From Pseudonocardiaceae bacterium YIM PH 21723 (GTDB lineage: Bacteria > Actinomycetota > Actinomycetes > Mycobacteriales > Pseudonocardiaceae), in assembly GCA_003600225.1 (NCBI GenBank), contig QZFT01000067.1, forward strand, positions 1 to 64,000: DNA of 64,000 bases, written 5' to 3'. Below are positions 8,542-17,240 of this stretch, in pieces; position 1 is the stretch's first letter, and each line of letters opens with the position of its first letter. Made by a program: the position numbers and the translations under genes. The notes under the pieces are model-generated. The model did no database searches and was not told the origin of the DNA. It saw only the letters and a list, made by a program, of their open reading frames with translations.

Positions 8542-8568
8542 AACGGCGGGGGCAGGCGGATTGTTCCC
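8542..8568 (-). promoter_or_regulatory. Candidate ECF sigma-E type promoter for sigE
   Basis: Reading the minus strand, GGGAAC (8563-8568) is followed after 17 bases by CGTT (8542-8545). This matches the GGAAC / CGTT pattern of ECF sigma promoters. Transcription would begin near 8535, leaving a leader of about 35 bases with the AGGAGG site before the ATG at 8501. The spacing and position fit an autoregulated sigE. Confidence 0.6.
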
Positions 8569-8698
8569 GTGAGTGCCTGGTCCATACAGTGCCCGGCGGA
8601 GTTGAGCCAGCCGTAAGAGGACGCTGAGAGGAGCCTGAGAGTAATGAGATCGCGCCTTTCCACACGCGATCGGGAGACGACCGATAACCTGTGCACCC

Positions 8699-9334
8699 GT
8701 GACAGCCGATTCGCCGCAGGTACAGAGTTATGTCGACGAGTACCTGCGTGAGGACGAGATCCTGCAGGCCGCCAGAGCGCGTGGCCAGGAGCTCGGCTGT
8801 GTGCCGATCGCCCCTGCGGGCGGGGCCACCCTGCGGTTCATCGCGGCGACCCTGCAGGCCCGCACCGTGGTCGAGGTGGGCACCGGCGCCGGGGTCAGCG
8901 GCCTGTGGCTGCTGCGCGGCATGGCCGCGGACGGCGTACTGACCTCGATCGATGTCGAGCCGGAGAACCAGCGGGCGGCCAAGGCCACCTTCGTCGAGGC
9001 CGGCATCCCCGGTGGGCGCACCCGGCTGATCCTGGGCCAGGCCCTGGACGTGCTGCCCCGGCTGACCGACTCCGCCTACGACCTGGTCTTCGTGGACGCG
9101 CTGAAGACGGAGTACCCGCAGTACCTGGAGGAGGCGATCCGGCTGCTGCGCATCGGCGGCGTGGTCGCGATCGACAACATCCTGTGGCACGGCCGGGTCG
9201 CGGACCCGTCGCAGCGGGACGCGGCCACCATGGCGGTGCGCGAGGTGGCCCGGCTGGCGCGCGAGGACGACCGGTTGACGCCGGTCATGCTGCCGGTCGG
9301 CGACGGGCTGCTGGCGGCGACCCGGGTCGCCTAG
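8699..9334 (+). CDS. SAM-dependent O-methyltransferase (class I, catechol-type family)
   Basis: This 211-aa methyltransferase shows the SAM-binding motif [16 protein letters not shown] (about 58-73), the acidic motif [11 protein letters not shown] and the [19 protein letters not shown] motif of the family-3 O-methyltransferases, whose Asp and Lys bind metal and substrate. The substrate is unknown. Mycobacteria carry a homologue in the same place, divergent from sigE (Rv1220c, from memory). The GTG at 8699 is the only start that leaves room for a promoter between the two genes. It converges on glgC across a repeat-containing spacer. Confidence 0.88.
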   Translation: MTADSPQVQSYVDEYLREDEILQAARARGQELGCVPIAPAGGATLRFIAATLQARTVVEVGTGAGVSGLWLLRGMAADGVLTSIDVEPENQRAAKATFVEAGIPGGRTRLILGQALDVLPRLTDSAYDLVFVDALKTEYPQYLEEAIRLLRIGGVVAIDNILWHGRVADPSQRDAATMAVREVARLAREDDRLTPVMLPVGDGLLAATRVA

Positions 9335-9349
9335 CCGGGGCTGGGTCTG

Positions 9350-9450
9350 GGGCCGCTTCCGCGGGGCACCTGAAGGACGCCATCGTTTACTTGAGCGCGC
9401 TGAAGGCGTCCTTCGTTTACCTGGAGTACCGAAGGCCACCTTCAGGTGCG
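9350..9450. repeat. Dispersed intergenic repeat with two alternative hairpins, copy 1
   Basis: The segment from about 9350 to 9422 is nearly identical to 19457-19529 and includes GAAGGACGCCATCGTTTAC. Two mutually exclusive stems are possible. Bases 9367-9376 pair with 9439-9448 (10 bp), ending just before the glgC stop. Bases 9372-9381 pair with 9405-9414 (10 bp). It lies between the convergent O-methyltransferase and glgC genes and may serve as a two-way terminator. Confidence 0.7.
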
Positions 9451-10668
9451 TCAGAGGACGACGGCGCCCTTACCGAGCACCACCACTCCCCCGGCGCTCA
9501 CCGTGTAGTTCTCCAGGTCGAGGGCGCGGTCCACGCCGATCTGCGCGCCGTCGGACACCGTGACGTTCTTGTCCAGGATGGCGTGCCGCACGACGGCGCC
9601 CTTGCCCACCCGCGCTCCGGGGAGCAGCACGCTGCCCTCGACGATCGCACCGGCCTCCACGACCACGTCCGAGCTGATCACCGATCCGCTCACCTGACCG
9701 CCGGTGATGATCGATCCCGGGCCGACGATCGACTCGCTGGCCGTTCCGCCGTAGACGAACTTGGCGGGCGGCAGCGGCGGGGTCGCGGTGCGGATCGGCC
9801 ACTGCTGGTTGTACAGGTTGAACACCGGGTGCACGCTGACCAGGTCCATGTGCGACTCGTAGTAGGCGTCGAGGGTTCCGACGTCCCGCCAGTAGCCGCG
9901 ATCCCGCTCGGTGGCGCCGGGGACGACGTTGTCCTGGAAGTCGTAGACCGCCGCCTGGCCCTTGTTCACCAGCATCGGGATGATGTCGCCGCCCATGTCG
10001 TGCGCGGAGTCCGGGTTGTTGCCGTCCTCCTTCAACGCGTCCAGCAGCACCTCGGTGGTGAACACGTAGTTGCCCATGGACGCGAAGCTGACCTCGGGGT
10101 CGTCCGGCACCGGCGGCGGGTCGGCGGGCTTCTCCACGAACCGGGTGATCCGGCCCGCGGTGTCCGCGTCGATGACGCCGAAGGCGGTCGCTTCCGCCCG
10201 GGGAACCCGGATACCCGCCACGGTGACACCCGCCTCGGTGGCGATGTGCTGCTCGACCATCTGCGCCGGATTCATCCGGTACACGTGGTCGGCGCCGAAG
10301 ACGACGATGTAGTCCGGCCGCTCGTCGTACACCAGGTTCAGCGACTGGTAGATCGCGTCGGCGCTGCCGGTGTACCAGCGCGGGCCGAGCCGCTGCTGCG
10401 CGGGCACGGGCGTGATGTAGTGCCCGAGCAGACTGGACATCCGCCAGGTGGTGGAGATGTGCCGGTCCAGGGAATGCGACTTGTACTGGGTCAGCACGCA
10501 GATGCGTTCCAGCCCGGCATTGACCAGGTTCGACAACACGAAGTCGATGAGCCGATAGTTACCGCCGAATGGCACGGCCGGTTTGGCACGGTCCGCGGTC
10601 AGCGGCCACAAGCGTTTGCCTTCCCCGCCGGCCAGGACAATTCCCAACACGTGCGGTTGCCCTCTCAC
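9451..10668 (-). CDS. glgC: Glucose-1-phosphate adenylyltransferase (ADP-glucose pyrophosphorylase)
   Basis: This 405-aa enzyme makes ADP-glucose from ATP and glucose-1-phosphate, the donor for glycogen and maltose-1-phosphate synthesis. The nucleotidyltransferase signature is near the N-terminus ([27 protein letters not shown]), followed by [19 protein letters not shown], and VEKP with a conserved Lys. The C-terminal 110 residues form a left-handed beta-helix ([18 protein letters not shown]). Length is standard. It is divergent from glgM with 139 bp between GTG starts, so the two steps of the pathway probably share a control region. Confidence 0.95.
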   Translation of the reverse strand: MRGQPHVLGIVLAGGEGKRLWPLTADRAKPAVPFGGNYRLIDFVLSNLVNAGLERICVLTQYKSHSLDRHISTTWRMSSLLGHYITPVPAQQRLGPRWYTGSADAIYQSLNLVYDERPDYIVVFGADHVYRMNPAQMVEQHIATEAGVTVAGIRVPRAEATAFGVIDADTAGRITRFVEKPADPPPVPDDPEVSFASMGNYVFTTEVLLDALKEDGNNPDSAHDMGGDIIPMLVNKGQAAVYDFQDNVVPGATERDRGYWRDVGTLDAYYESHMDLVSVHPVFNLYNQQWPIRTATPPLPPAKFVYGGTASESIVGPGSIITGGQVSGSVISSDVVVEAGAIVEGSVLLPGARVGKGAVVRHAILDKNVTVSDGAQIGVDRALDLENYTVSAGGVVVLGKGAVVL

Positions 10669-10807
10669 AATCGTGACCCTATCCGCTCACCTATGCCCCC
10701 GGCCACCGTGACATGGCCCTGCTTACCAGGGTGTTCCGCGACGTTCACCCGGCCGCCGCACAAGCCGGGGGATACCCGGTCGTGACGGGCGGCTAACGTC
10801 GTATGGC

Positions 10808-11968
10808 GTGCGCATCGGACTACTGACTCGTGAGTACCCACCGGAGATCTACGGAGGGGCAGGTGTTCACGTCGAGTTCCTGGTGTCCCGCCTGCGGGAA
10901 CTGATGGACGTCGACGTGCACTGTTTCGGCGCCCCGCGGCCGGACGCGGTCGCGCACCGGCCCGCCGAGGAGCTGGAGGGGGCGAACGCCGCGCTGCGGA
11001 CCCTGTCGGTCGACCTCGCGATGACACATGCGGTGTCCGGGGTGGACCTGGTGCACTCGCACACCTGGTACGCGAACATGGCCGGTCACCTGTCCAAGCT
11101 GCTGCACTCGATTCCACACGTGATCACCGCGCACTCGCTGGAGCCGAGGCGGCCGTGGAAGGCGGAGCAGCTGGGCGGCGGCTACCGGCTGTCCTCCTGG
11201 GTGGAGCGCACGGCGTACGAGTCGGCGGACGCGATCATCGCGGTCAGCGAGGGCATGCGGCACGACGTGCTGGACTGCTACCCGGCGCTCGACCCGGAGC
11301 GGGTGCACGTGGTGCGCAACGGCATCGACACCGGTCGCTACTGGCCCGACCCGGATCGCAGCGCGCTGACCCGGTTCGGCATCGATCCGACGCGGCCGAT
11401 GGTGGTGTTCGTCGGCCGGATCACCCGGCAGAAGGGCGTCGGCCACCTGATCGCCGCCGCGCACGACATCGATCCGGCCGCGCAGGTGGTGCTGTGCGCA
11501 GGGGCTCCGGACACGCCACAGATCGCACAGGAGACCGCGGCCGCGGTGGCGGCGTTGTCCACCGACCGGCCGGGGGTGTTCTGGATCCAGGAGATGCTGG
11601 ACACCGTCTCCCTGCGCCAGCTGCTGTCCGCGGCGACCGTGTTCGTCTGCCCGTCGGTCTACGAGCCACTGGGGATCGTGAACCTGGAGGCCATGGCGTG
11701 CGGAACCGCCGTGGTGGCCTCCGACGTGGGCGGCATCCCGGAGGTGGTCGACGACGGGAGGACCGGCCTGCTGGCCCACTTCGACGAGCACGACCTGCCC
11801 GGCTACCGCGCGGCGCTGGCGAAGGCGATCAACGAGGTGCTCGCGGACCCGGACCAGGCCCGGCTGATGGGCGAGCGCGGCCGCAGACGGGTCAGCGCGG
11901 AGTTCACCTGGGAGGGCGTGGCGGAACGGACGGCCGCCGTCTACCGCCACGCCCTGCACCAGGACTGA
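10808..11968 (+). CDS. glgM: Actinobacterial GlgA/GlgM-type glycosyltransferase
   Basis: This 386-aa GT-B (GT4) transferase has an N-terminal TREYPPEIYGGAGVHVE loop and the C-terminal ExxxxxxxE site in YEPLGIVNLEAMACGTAVVASDVGG. In mycobacteria the protein at this position, once called GlgA, was shown to form maltose-1-phosphate from ADP-glucose and glucose-1-phosphate (GlgM), feeding the GlgE pathway. I adopt that name by synteny with glgC, but a plain glycogen synthase is possible. The GTG start at 10808 opens directly on the conserved MRIGLLTREYPPE. Confidence 0.88.
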   Translation: MRIGLLTREYPPEIYGGAGVHVEFLVSRLRELMDVDVHCFGAPRPDAVAHRPAEELEGANAALRTLSVDLAMTHAVSGVDLVHSHTWYANMAGHLSKLLHSIPHVITAHSLEPRRPWKAEQLGGGYRLSSWVERTAYESADAIIAVSEGMRHDVLDCYPALDPERVHVVRNGIDTGRYWPDPDRSALTRFGIDPTRPMVVFVGRITRQKGVGHLIAAAHDIDPAAQVVLCAGAPDTPQIAQETAAAVAALSTDRPGVFWIQEMLDTVSLRQLLSAATVFVCPSVYEPLGIVNLEAMACGTAVVASDVGGIPEVVDDGRTGLLAHFDEHDLPGYRAALAKAINEVLADPDQARLMGERGRRRVSAEFTWEGVAERTAAVYRHALHQD

Positions 11969-12002
11969 ACTGTCGGGGATTGGTCCACCCCTCCAACGCT
12001 CA

Positions 12003-12045
12003 CATGGGCGCCTTTCTCCCATTTAATGGGAGCATGGCGCTCATG
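12003..12045. terminator. Imperfect 19-bp inverted repeat between glgM and pepA
   Basis: Arms 12003-12021 and 12027-12045 match at 16 of 19 positions around a 5-base A/T loop. They lie between convergent genes. The surrounding 110 bases are less GC-rich than the genes and contain two GGATTGG direct repeats. No other feature is seen in this spacer. Confidence 0.6.
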
Positions 12046-12082
12046 CTTCGCAATGCCGGCGAGGGACTTGGAGTGGATTGGT

Positions 12083-13576
12083 TCAGCTGAAGGAGCGGAC
12101 CAGTTCCACCAGGGTGCGCGCGGAGAAGCCGGTGCCACCGGGCACGATCTCCGCGTAGACCTTGTCCGCGCGCGCCGGGCCGGCGATGTCCAGGTGCGCC
12201 CAGGGCAGGTCGCCGGTGAACGTGCGCAGGAACTGGGCGGCGAAGATGCCACCCGGGCCACTGGCCGACTGGACCACGTCGCCGACGGTGCCGCCGACCG
12301 ATTCCTGCACCTCGGGGAGCAGCGGCATCTGCCATAGCGCCTCGCCGACCCGGGCACCGGCGTCCACGATCCGGGTGGCCAGCGCGGTCTCACTGGCGAA
12401 CAGGCCGGCGGTGCGCAGGCCGAGCGCGACCTTCATCGCGCCGGTCAGCGTGGCCACGTCCACCAGCAGGTCCGGCTCCAGCCGGTCGACCGCGTAGGCC
12501 AGCGCGTCCGCGAGGACCATCCGGCCCTCGGCGTCGGTGTTGACCACCTCGGTGGTGATGCCGCCGTAGTGCCGGACCACGTCGCCGGGCCGGTAGGCGG
12601 TGCCGGAGACATGGTTCTCCGCGCACGGCACCAGGCCGGTGACCTGCACCGGGATCCGCAGCCGGGCGATCGCCAGCAGCGCGGCGATCACCGCTGCGCC
12701 ACCGGACATGTCGGTGCGCATCAGGTGCATGCCGTCGGCGGGCTTGATCGAGATGCCGCCGGTGTCGAAGGTGATGCCCTTGCCGACCAGCACCACGTGC
12801 GGCGTGCCGGGTGCGACGGTCGGCTGCCAGTGCATCTCCAGGAACCGGGGCGGCCGGGAGGAACCGGCGCCGACCGCGAGGACGCCGCCGAATCCCTGCT
12901 CGGTCAGCCACTGCTCGTCCCGTACGACCGCGGACAGCTGCGGGATCTCCGCGGCCAGCGCGGCGGCGGTGTCCGCTAGCCAGGCCGGGCTCTTGATGTT
13001 GGACGGCGTGTTCGCCAGGTCCCTGGCCAGCGCGCTGGCCCTGGCCAATTCCGCGGCCCGCTGCACATCGGGCTGCAAGATCACCGGATCGGTACCGGCG
13101 GGCGCGATCAGCTGGATGCGCTCGACCCGCGGCTCCCGCTCCTGCGCGGTGACCTTGAACTCGTAGCCGCCGAGCAACGCGCCGATCACCAGCGCCTGCA
13201 GGTGGGTGGCGCTGATCCCGGCGGGCAGCAACAGCTGCACCTCCGCAGGCGCGTCGTCCACAGAGTAGATCTTGCGTAGCAGCGCGGCGCCCGCGGTGCG
13301 CCAGGCCAGGTGCGCCGTGTCGCCGGCGACGTCGGCCCCGCCGACCCCGGCGATCCAGCCGCCACCGGGCAGCCGGTGCACCTCGCCCGCCTTGCCACTG
13401 ACCTGCAGTACTTCCAGGAAATCCGGGTCTGCGGTCCCGGTCAGCACCTGCGGGCCCGATGCCACGAACCCGGCCACGGGCACGTTCTGGTCCGGAACGG
13501 AGCCGACCCGCAGCTCAGGAACGGCGGTGGGCACGGAGGGCAGCGTCGCGCCCGGAGTCTCGATGAACGGCAGCAT
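12083..13576 (-). CDS. pepA: Leucyl aminopeptidase, M17 family
   Basis: This 497-aa cytosolic exopeptidase releases N-terminal residues from peptides using two metal ions. The metal and catalytic motifs are clear: GKGITFDTGGISIKPADGMH, RTDMSGGAAV and the family signature NTDAEGRMVLADAL. The poorly conserved N-terminal domain covers about 1-170. Length is normal. The mycobacterial homologue lies elsewhere, so this gene looks inserted between glgM and the DUF3117 gene relative to that order. It reads toward glgM. Confidence 0.93.
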   Translation of the reverse strand: MLPFIETPGATLPSVPTAVPELRVGSVPDQNVPVAGFVASGPQVLTGTADPDFLEVLQVSGKAGEVHRLPGGGWIAGVGGADVAGDTAHLAWRTAGAALLRKIYSVDDAPAEVQLLLPAGISATHLQALVIGALLGGYEFKVTAQEREPRVERIQLIAPAGTDPVILQPDVQRAAELARASALARDLANTPSNIKSPAWLADTAAALAAEIPQLSAVVRDEQWLTEQGFGGVLAVGAGSSRPPRFLEMHWQPTVAPGTPHVVLVGKGITFDTGGISIKPADGMHLMRTDMSGGAAVIAALLAIARLRIPVQVTGLVPCAENHVSGTAYRPGDVVRHYGGITTEVVNTDAEGRMVLADALAYAVDRLEPDLLVDVATLTGAMKVALGLRTAGLFASETALATRIVDAGARVGEALWQMPLLPEVQESVGGTVGDVVQSASGPGGIFAAQFLRTFTGDLPWAHLDIAGPARADKVYAEIVPGGTGFSARTLVELVRSFS

Positions 13577-13678
13577 CGCCGCCTCCTCCTTGAAGACAGG
13601 GTTGAGAAAGACTGAACCCCGGCACCAGAGAACCGGTGACCGGGGTCAGACAATCAGTCGTGGTGGTGAAAGCAGTGA

Positions 13679-13846
13679 TCAGGAGGTCGCACCTTGGAGC
13701 GCCACACCGAGGTTTACCGCCTCCTCGGTCGACATCTCGACCACGAGTCGCCCACCGCCCTCGAGCGGGACGCGCATTACGATCCCCCGCCCCTCCTTGG
13801 TCACCTCAAGGGGACCGTCACCGGTCCGGGGCTTCATGGCCGCCAT
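13679..13846 (-). CDS. DUF3117 small conserved actinobacterial protein
   Basis: The ATG at 13846 gives 55 residues beginning MAAMKPRTGDGPLEVTKEGR, the strongly conserved start of the DUF3117 family (Rv1211 in M. tuberculosis, from memory). The rest, IVMRVPLEGGGRLVVEMS, ends in a short helix. A GGAGGGAG ribosome site precedes the ATG. An upstream in-frame start would add residues not found in the family. Function is unknown; the protein is nearly invariant across actinobacteria. It sits 102 bp upstream of pepA on the same strand. Confidence 0.85.
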   Translation of the reverse strand: MAAMKPRTGDGPLEVTKEGRGIVMRVPLEGGGRLVVEMSTEEAVNLGVALQGATS

Positions 13847-14012
13847 AGCGTGCTCCCTCCATACGCAATCTTCCCCGTCTGGTGCACCGCCCGGCGAACC
13901 AGCACATAACACATTCTCCCCCATCCGGAGTCAGGGCGGAAACCGAGCCGATCATTTCGTGTCAGCGGGGTCGACTGTGCGGTGTGCGCACATCCTGTCA
14001 GACTCGGCGTTC

Positions 14013-14795
14013 ATGCGTGCCCGTTCGGCGTTGTTCGACGTCTACGGCGGCCATCTGCGCCGCCGCGGCGGGGAGGCCTCAGTGGCCGCCCTCGTCCTCC
14101 TGCTGGCCCCACTCGGCATCGCCGCACCGGCGGTGCGCACGGCCGTGTCCCGGATGGTGAAACAGGACTGGCTGGCCCCGGTGAAACTGCCGGAGGGTCC
14201 CGGCTACGCCATCACCCCGCGCGCCGAGCGCCGGCTGGACGAGGCGGCGGCCCGGATCTACCGGACCAGGCCCGCCACCTGGGACGGACGCTGGCATATC
14301 GTCGTGCTGGAGGAGCTCCCCGCGCGCACCGCCCGCGACCGGATCACCTCCTCGCTGCGTCTGCTCGGCTACGGAGAGCTGGGGCCGGCGACCTGGATCG
14401 CCCCGCGTCCGGCGGCCGAACTGCGCGAACTCCTGGCGGCCGAGCAGGTCGAGGCCCGGCTGTTCCACGGCGAGCACGACGGGCCGGATGCCGAGCTCGT
14501 GGCCACCGCGTGGGACCTGGATTCGCTCGCGGGCGACTACGCCGACTTCCTGGATCAGTGGCGGGATCGGCTGGCCCAGGCGGACGCGGGAAACTCCGGT
14601 GTGGCATTCGCCACGTCGCAACAACTGTTGCATTCCTGGCGCAACTTCCTGTTCTCCGACCCCGGACTCCCGGCCCGGCTGCTACCCGCCGACTGGCCTG
14701 GCCACGCGGCCGCGGAACTGTTTGACTCGCATACGGCGCGGCTCGCTCCGGCGGCCGGCCAGTTCGTGGATGACTGCCTTTCGCCTGCAACTTAA
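14013..14795 (+). CDS. paaX: PaaX-family transcriptional repressor
   Basis: The ATG at 14013 gives 260 residues in the PaaX arrangement. An N-terminal winged helix (ALFDVYGGHLRRRGGEASVAALVLLLAPLGIAAPAVRTAVSRM, split here by description only) is followed by a central domain (WDGRWHIVVLEE) and a C-terminal helical domain (LLHSWRNFLFSDPGLPARLLPADWPG). PaaX represses phenylacetate degradation genes until phenylacetyl-CoA binds. Fourteen bases downstream lies an enoyl-CoA hydratase of the same pathway type. No other paa gene is present, so the regulator may control only this pair or act in trans. No ribosome binding site is obvious. Confidence 0.85.
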   Translation: MRARSALFDVYGGHLRRRGGEASVAALVLLLAPLGIAAPAVRTAVSRMVKQDWLAPVKLPEGPGYAITPRAERRLDEAAARIYRTRPATWDGRWHIVVLEELPARTARDRITSSLRLLGYGELGPATWIAPRPAAELRELLAAEQVEARLFHGEHDGPDAELVATAWDLDSLAGDYADFLDQWRDRLAQADAGNSGVAFATSQQLLHSWRNFLFSDPGLPARLLPADWPGHAAAELFDSHTARLAPAAGQFVDDCLSPAT

Positions 14796-14808
14796 GGAGC
14801 GGCCACCG

Positions 14809-15594
14809 ATGTCCGACAGCCCCTTGTTGATCTCCGATGCCGAGGGCGTGCGCACCTTCACGCTGAACCGGCCCGAGTCCTACAACTCGGTGACCGTGGC
14901 GTTGAAGGAGGCCCTGCTCGACGGATTCGCCGCCGTGGCCAAGGACGACGGCGTGCGAGCGGTGGTGATCACCGGTGCGGGCAAGGCGTTCTGCGCGGGC
15001 CAGGACCTGAACGAGCACGTGGCGGAGCTGCGGTCCGGTTCGGACAATCCGCTGAAGACCGTGGAGGAGCACTACAACCCGCTGCTCACCGCGTTGACCG
15101 GGCTGGGCAAGCCGGTGATCGCCGCGATCAACGGCACGGCGGCGGGCGCGGGCGCGGCCATCGCCTACGCCTGTGACCTGCGGATCGCGTCCCCCCACGC
15201 GAAGTTCAAGGCCGCGTTCACCGGCATCGGGCTGACTGCGGACTCCGGCGCGTCCTGGACCCTGCCCCGGTTGATCGGCTACGGCCGGGCGATGGAGTTG
15301 TTCCTGCTGGACGCCCCGGTGACCGCGGAACGGGCCCTGGAGCTGGGCATGATCACCCGGATCGCGGAGGACCCGCTCGGCGAGGCGCAGGCGCTGGCCA
15401 CCCGGCTGGCGGCCGGCCCGACCACCGCGTACGCGAAGGTCAAAGAGGCGATGCTGAACTCGGCGAGCGCCGCGCTGTCCGACGCGCTGGCGGTCGAGGC
15501 CCGCACCCAGGCGGAGGCCGGTCGTACCGCGGATCACCGCGAGGCCGTCGACGCCTTCCTGGCCAAGCGCAAACCCGACTTCACCGGGCACTGA
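14809..15594 (+). CDS. Enoyl-CoA hydratase/isomerase, PaaG-like
   Basis: This 261-aa crotonase-fold enzyme has the oxyanion-hole motifs ITGAGKAFCAGQDLNEH (about 57-73) and NGTAAGAGAAIAYACDLRIAS (about 105-125). The GQDL motif and the Asp after TGIGLTADSGASW match PaaG-type isomerases, which have Asp where classical hydratases have Glu, and which isomerise ring-epoxyphenylacetyl-CoA. An AAGGAG site precedes the ATG at 14809. It is probably co-transcribed with and regulated by the upstream PaaX protein. Other crotonase activities cannot be excluded. Confidence 0.83.
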   Translation: MSDSPLLISDAEGVRTFTLNRPESYNSVTVALKEALLDGFAAVAKDDGVRAVVITGAGKAFCAGQDLNEHVAELRSGSDNPLKTVEEHYNPLLTALTGLGKPVIAAINGTAAGAGAAIAYACDLRIASPHAKFKAAFTGIGLTADSGASWTLPRLIGYGRAMELFLLDAPVTAERALELGMITRIAEDPLGEAQALATRLAAGPTTAYAKVKEAMLNSASAALSDALAVEARTQAEAGRTADHREAVDAFLAKRKPDFTGH

Positions 15595-15601
15595 GCTGAG
15601 A

Positions 15602-15654
15602 GGAGCAGTTTCCATGGAATCTGCCAAGGGCGCAGATTCCATGGAAACTGCTCC
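15602..15654. terminator. 23-bp perfect palindrome after the enoyl-CoA hydratase gene
   Basis: Arms 15602-15624 and 15632-15654 are perfectly complementary around a 7-base loop. The arms contain TTCCATGGAA and are much less GC-rich than the surroundings. It starts 8 bases after the hydratase stop and lies between convergent genes. There is no T-run. Confidence 0.75.
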
Positions 15655-15666
15655 GGAAACATTTCC

Positions 15667-15830
15667 GGCGGGGAGTCCTACGGTGCATGTCTCGCGCGTA
15701 AGACGCCCCTGCCGCGTCTCTCGCTGCGGTGCACCTGGGCCCTGCTTCCCGGATGCGGATGCTGCCGTAGGACTTCCCCGCCGCGGGTGTGTCCCGATCT
15801 AAGGACGGAGCAACCGCAGTAGTCGGTTGC
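15667..15830. other. Structured spacer with nested inverted repeats
   Basis: Bases 15667-15683 pair with 15765-15782 (one bulge), enclosing about 80 bases that themselves contain an AGACGC/GCGTCT hairpin. A separate 7-bp hairpin follows at 15810-15830. No convincing coding frame or SD is visible. This could be a structured RNA or a decayed repeat element; nothing decides between them. Confidence 0.4.
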
Positions 15831-15853
15831 AGCTTCCGGACAACTTTTTCGGG

Positions 15854-16417
15854 TTATCTCGCGAAGCAATCGCTCAGGTGGTCGTTCACCATGCCGGTGG
15901 CCTGCATCAGCGCGTAACAGGTCGTGGGTCCGACGAACCGGAAACCGCGGCGTTTCAGCTCCTTGGCCATGGCCTTCGACTCGTCGGTGATCGCCGGGAC
16001 ATCGGCCAGGGTCTCCGGGGCCGGACGCGGGCCGGCCGGGGCGAACGACCACAGCAGGTCGTCCAGCTCGCCGTCCAGGTCCAGCAGCGTGCGGGCGTTG
16101 TTGATGGTGGCCTCGATCTTCAGCCGGTTACGCACGATGCCCGCGTCGGCCAGCAGCCGCTGCACGTCCTCGTCGCCGTACTTCGCCACGACCTCCGGAT
16201 CGAACCCGGCGAACGCGGCCCGGAAGCCGGGCCGTTTTCGCAGGATGACCAGCCAGGACAGGCCGGACTGGAAGGCCTCCAGGCTCATCCGCTCGAACAG
16301 GGCGACGCTGCCGTGCAGCTGCCTGCCCCACTCGGTGTCGTGGTAGTCGATGTAGTCCTGCGCGCTGATCCCCCAAGGACAACGCAGTTTCCCGTCCGCA
16401 CCCGCGACGGCGTTCAT
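15854..16417 (-). CDS. tag: DNA-3-methyladenine glycosylase I
   Basis: This 187-aa base-excision repair enzyme removes 3-methyladenine. Family motifs are present: CPWGISAQDYIDYHDTEWG near the N-terminus (zinc Cys and the substrate-binding Glu), the LERMSLEAFQSGLSW-type region, and C-terminal RFVGPTTCYALMQATGMVNDH with zinc-binding Cys/His and the HxxxC tail (HLSDCF). The start abuts the stop of the SRPBCC gene with no spacing, so it is the last gene of the operon DivIVA-like, SRPBCC, tag. The same neighbour set occurs in mycobacteria. Confidence 0.92.
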   Translation of the reverse strand: MNAVAGADGKLRCPWGISAQDYIDYHDTEWGRQLHGSVALFERMSLEAFQSGLSWLVILRKRPGFRAAFAGFDPEVVAKYGDEDVQRLLADAGIVRNRLKIEATINNARTLLDLDGELDDLLWSFAPAGPRPAPETLADVPAITDESKAMAKELKRRGFRFVGPTTCYALMQATGMVNDHLSDCFAR

Positions 16418-16873
16418 TCAGTGCTCCCGATAGGTCACGCAGAATCGCGCGAAGTCACGCAGCGACCTGCGCACCCCCGCCTTGAACAGCGGGCCGGTGA
16501 ACAGCCAGCCGAGCCTGCCCAGCCAGGACCAGGGCAGCACCAGGTCCTCCCGCCAGTGGAACACCGCACCACCACCCGGGCGCGCCCGTACCTCGAAGGT
16601 GCCGGTGCCCCGGATCAACGCGCCGGTGTGCAGCACATCGCACCGGTACGGCGGCAGCCAGCCGGTGATCCGCATGGTGTCCAGGAACCCGACGCCGGCC
16701 AGCCCGGTGAACGCGGCCAGCTCGGAATCGACACTCCCGCCGTCGCCACGCACCACCGACACGGAGGTGCCCAGCATCCACTCACCCTGGCGTGCCCAGT
16801 CGACCGAGGCCGCCCAGACGGTCTCCGGTGGCGCGGCCACCGGAACGGACAGAGCGAGCGTCACCGTCGTCAT
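16418..16873 (-). CDS. SRPBCC (polyketide cyclase/START-like) protein
   Basis: This 151-aa protein has the START/SRPBCC pattern: a beta-strand start TVTLALSVPVAAPPETVWAA, the VGFLDTMRITGWLPPYRCD region, and a C-terminal long helix ending LRDFARFCV. Such proteins bind a hydrophobic ligand in a cavity. The ligand here is unknown. Its ATG overlaps the stop of the upstream DivIVA-like gene (ATGA, 16870-16873) and its stop touches the tag start, so all three are translationally linked. Confidence 0.8.
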   Translation of the reverse strand: MTTVTLALSVPVAAPPETVWAASVDWARQGEWMLGTSVSVVRGDGGSVDSELAAFTGLAGVGFLDTMRITGWLPPYRCDVLHTGALIRGTGTFEVRARPGGGAVFHWREDLVLPWSWLGRLGWLFTGPLFKAGVRRSLRDFARFCVTYREH

Positions 16874-17172
16874 GGCGAAGCGGTCTCCCGCTCCTCCAGT
16901 TCGGCGACCCTGGCGCGCAGTAAGTCCAGCTCGCCGGACAGCCGTTCCAGCACCCAGTCCACTTCGGACATGCGGTAGCCACGCAGCGCCTGCTGGAACC
17001 GCAGCGCGCGCACATCCTCACCGGTGACGCCCTCGGCGGGCAGTGTGGTCGGTGTGGATCCGGGCGGAAGTGGAGCGAGCTGCTCTCCGCGGCCGAAGAC
17101 CGCGGAGGCCAGCACGAACACCACAACCGCGACGAATGCCATCACGACGAGATAGATCAGTGCGGTGGTCAC
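16870..17172 (-). CDS. Membrane-anchored DivIVA-like protein
   Basis: From the GTG at 17172 the protein has 100 residues: one membrane helix at about 2-25 (TALIYLVVMAFVAVVVFVLASAVFG), a Pro/Thr-rich linker and a DivIVA-type helical segment (VRALRFQQALRGYRMSEVDWVLERL). The FRGYxxxEVD core is typical of DivIVA domains that recognise curved membrane or assemble at poles. A TTG at 17202 would add ten residues. The equivalent gene lies beside gpgS and tag in mycobacteria (Rv1209, from memory). It heads a three-gene overlapping operon. Confidence 0.8.
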   Translation of the reverse strand: MTTALIYLVVMAFVAVVVFVLASAVFGRGEQLAPLPPGSTPTTLPAEGVTGEDVRALRFQQALRGYRMSEVDWVLERLSGELDLLRARVAELEERETASP

Positions 17173-17240
17173 GGGTAGATGTTTACACGCCTGGTCCGAC
17201 AAGAGCAGTGGACGCAGGCCCGAACAGGCAGATCGTCCGG

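Noticed and set aside
9451-11968. Secondary metabolite or polysaccharide biosynthesis cluster
   Set aside because: glgC and glgM are the conserved core pair found at this place in actinobacteria; neighbours are housekeeping genes.
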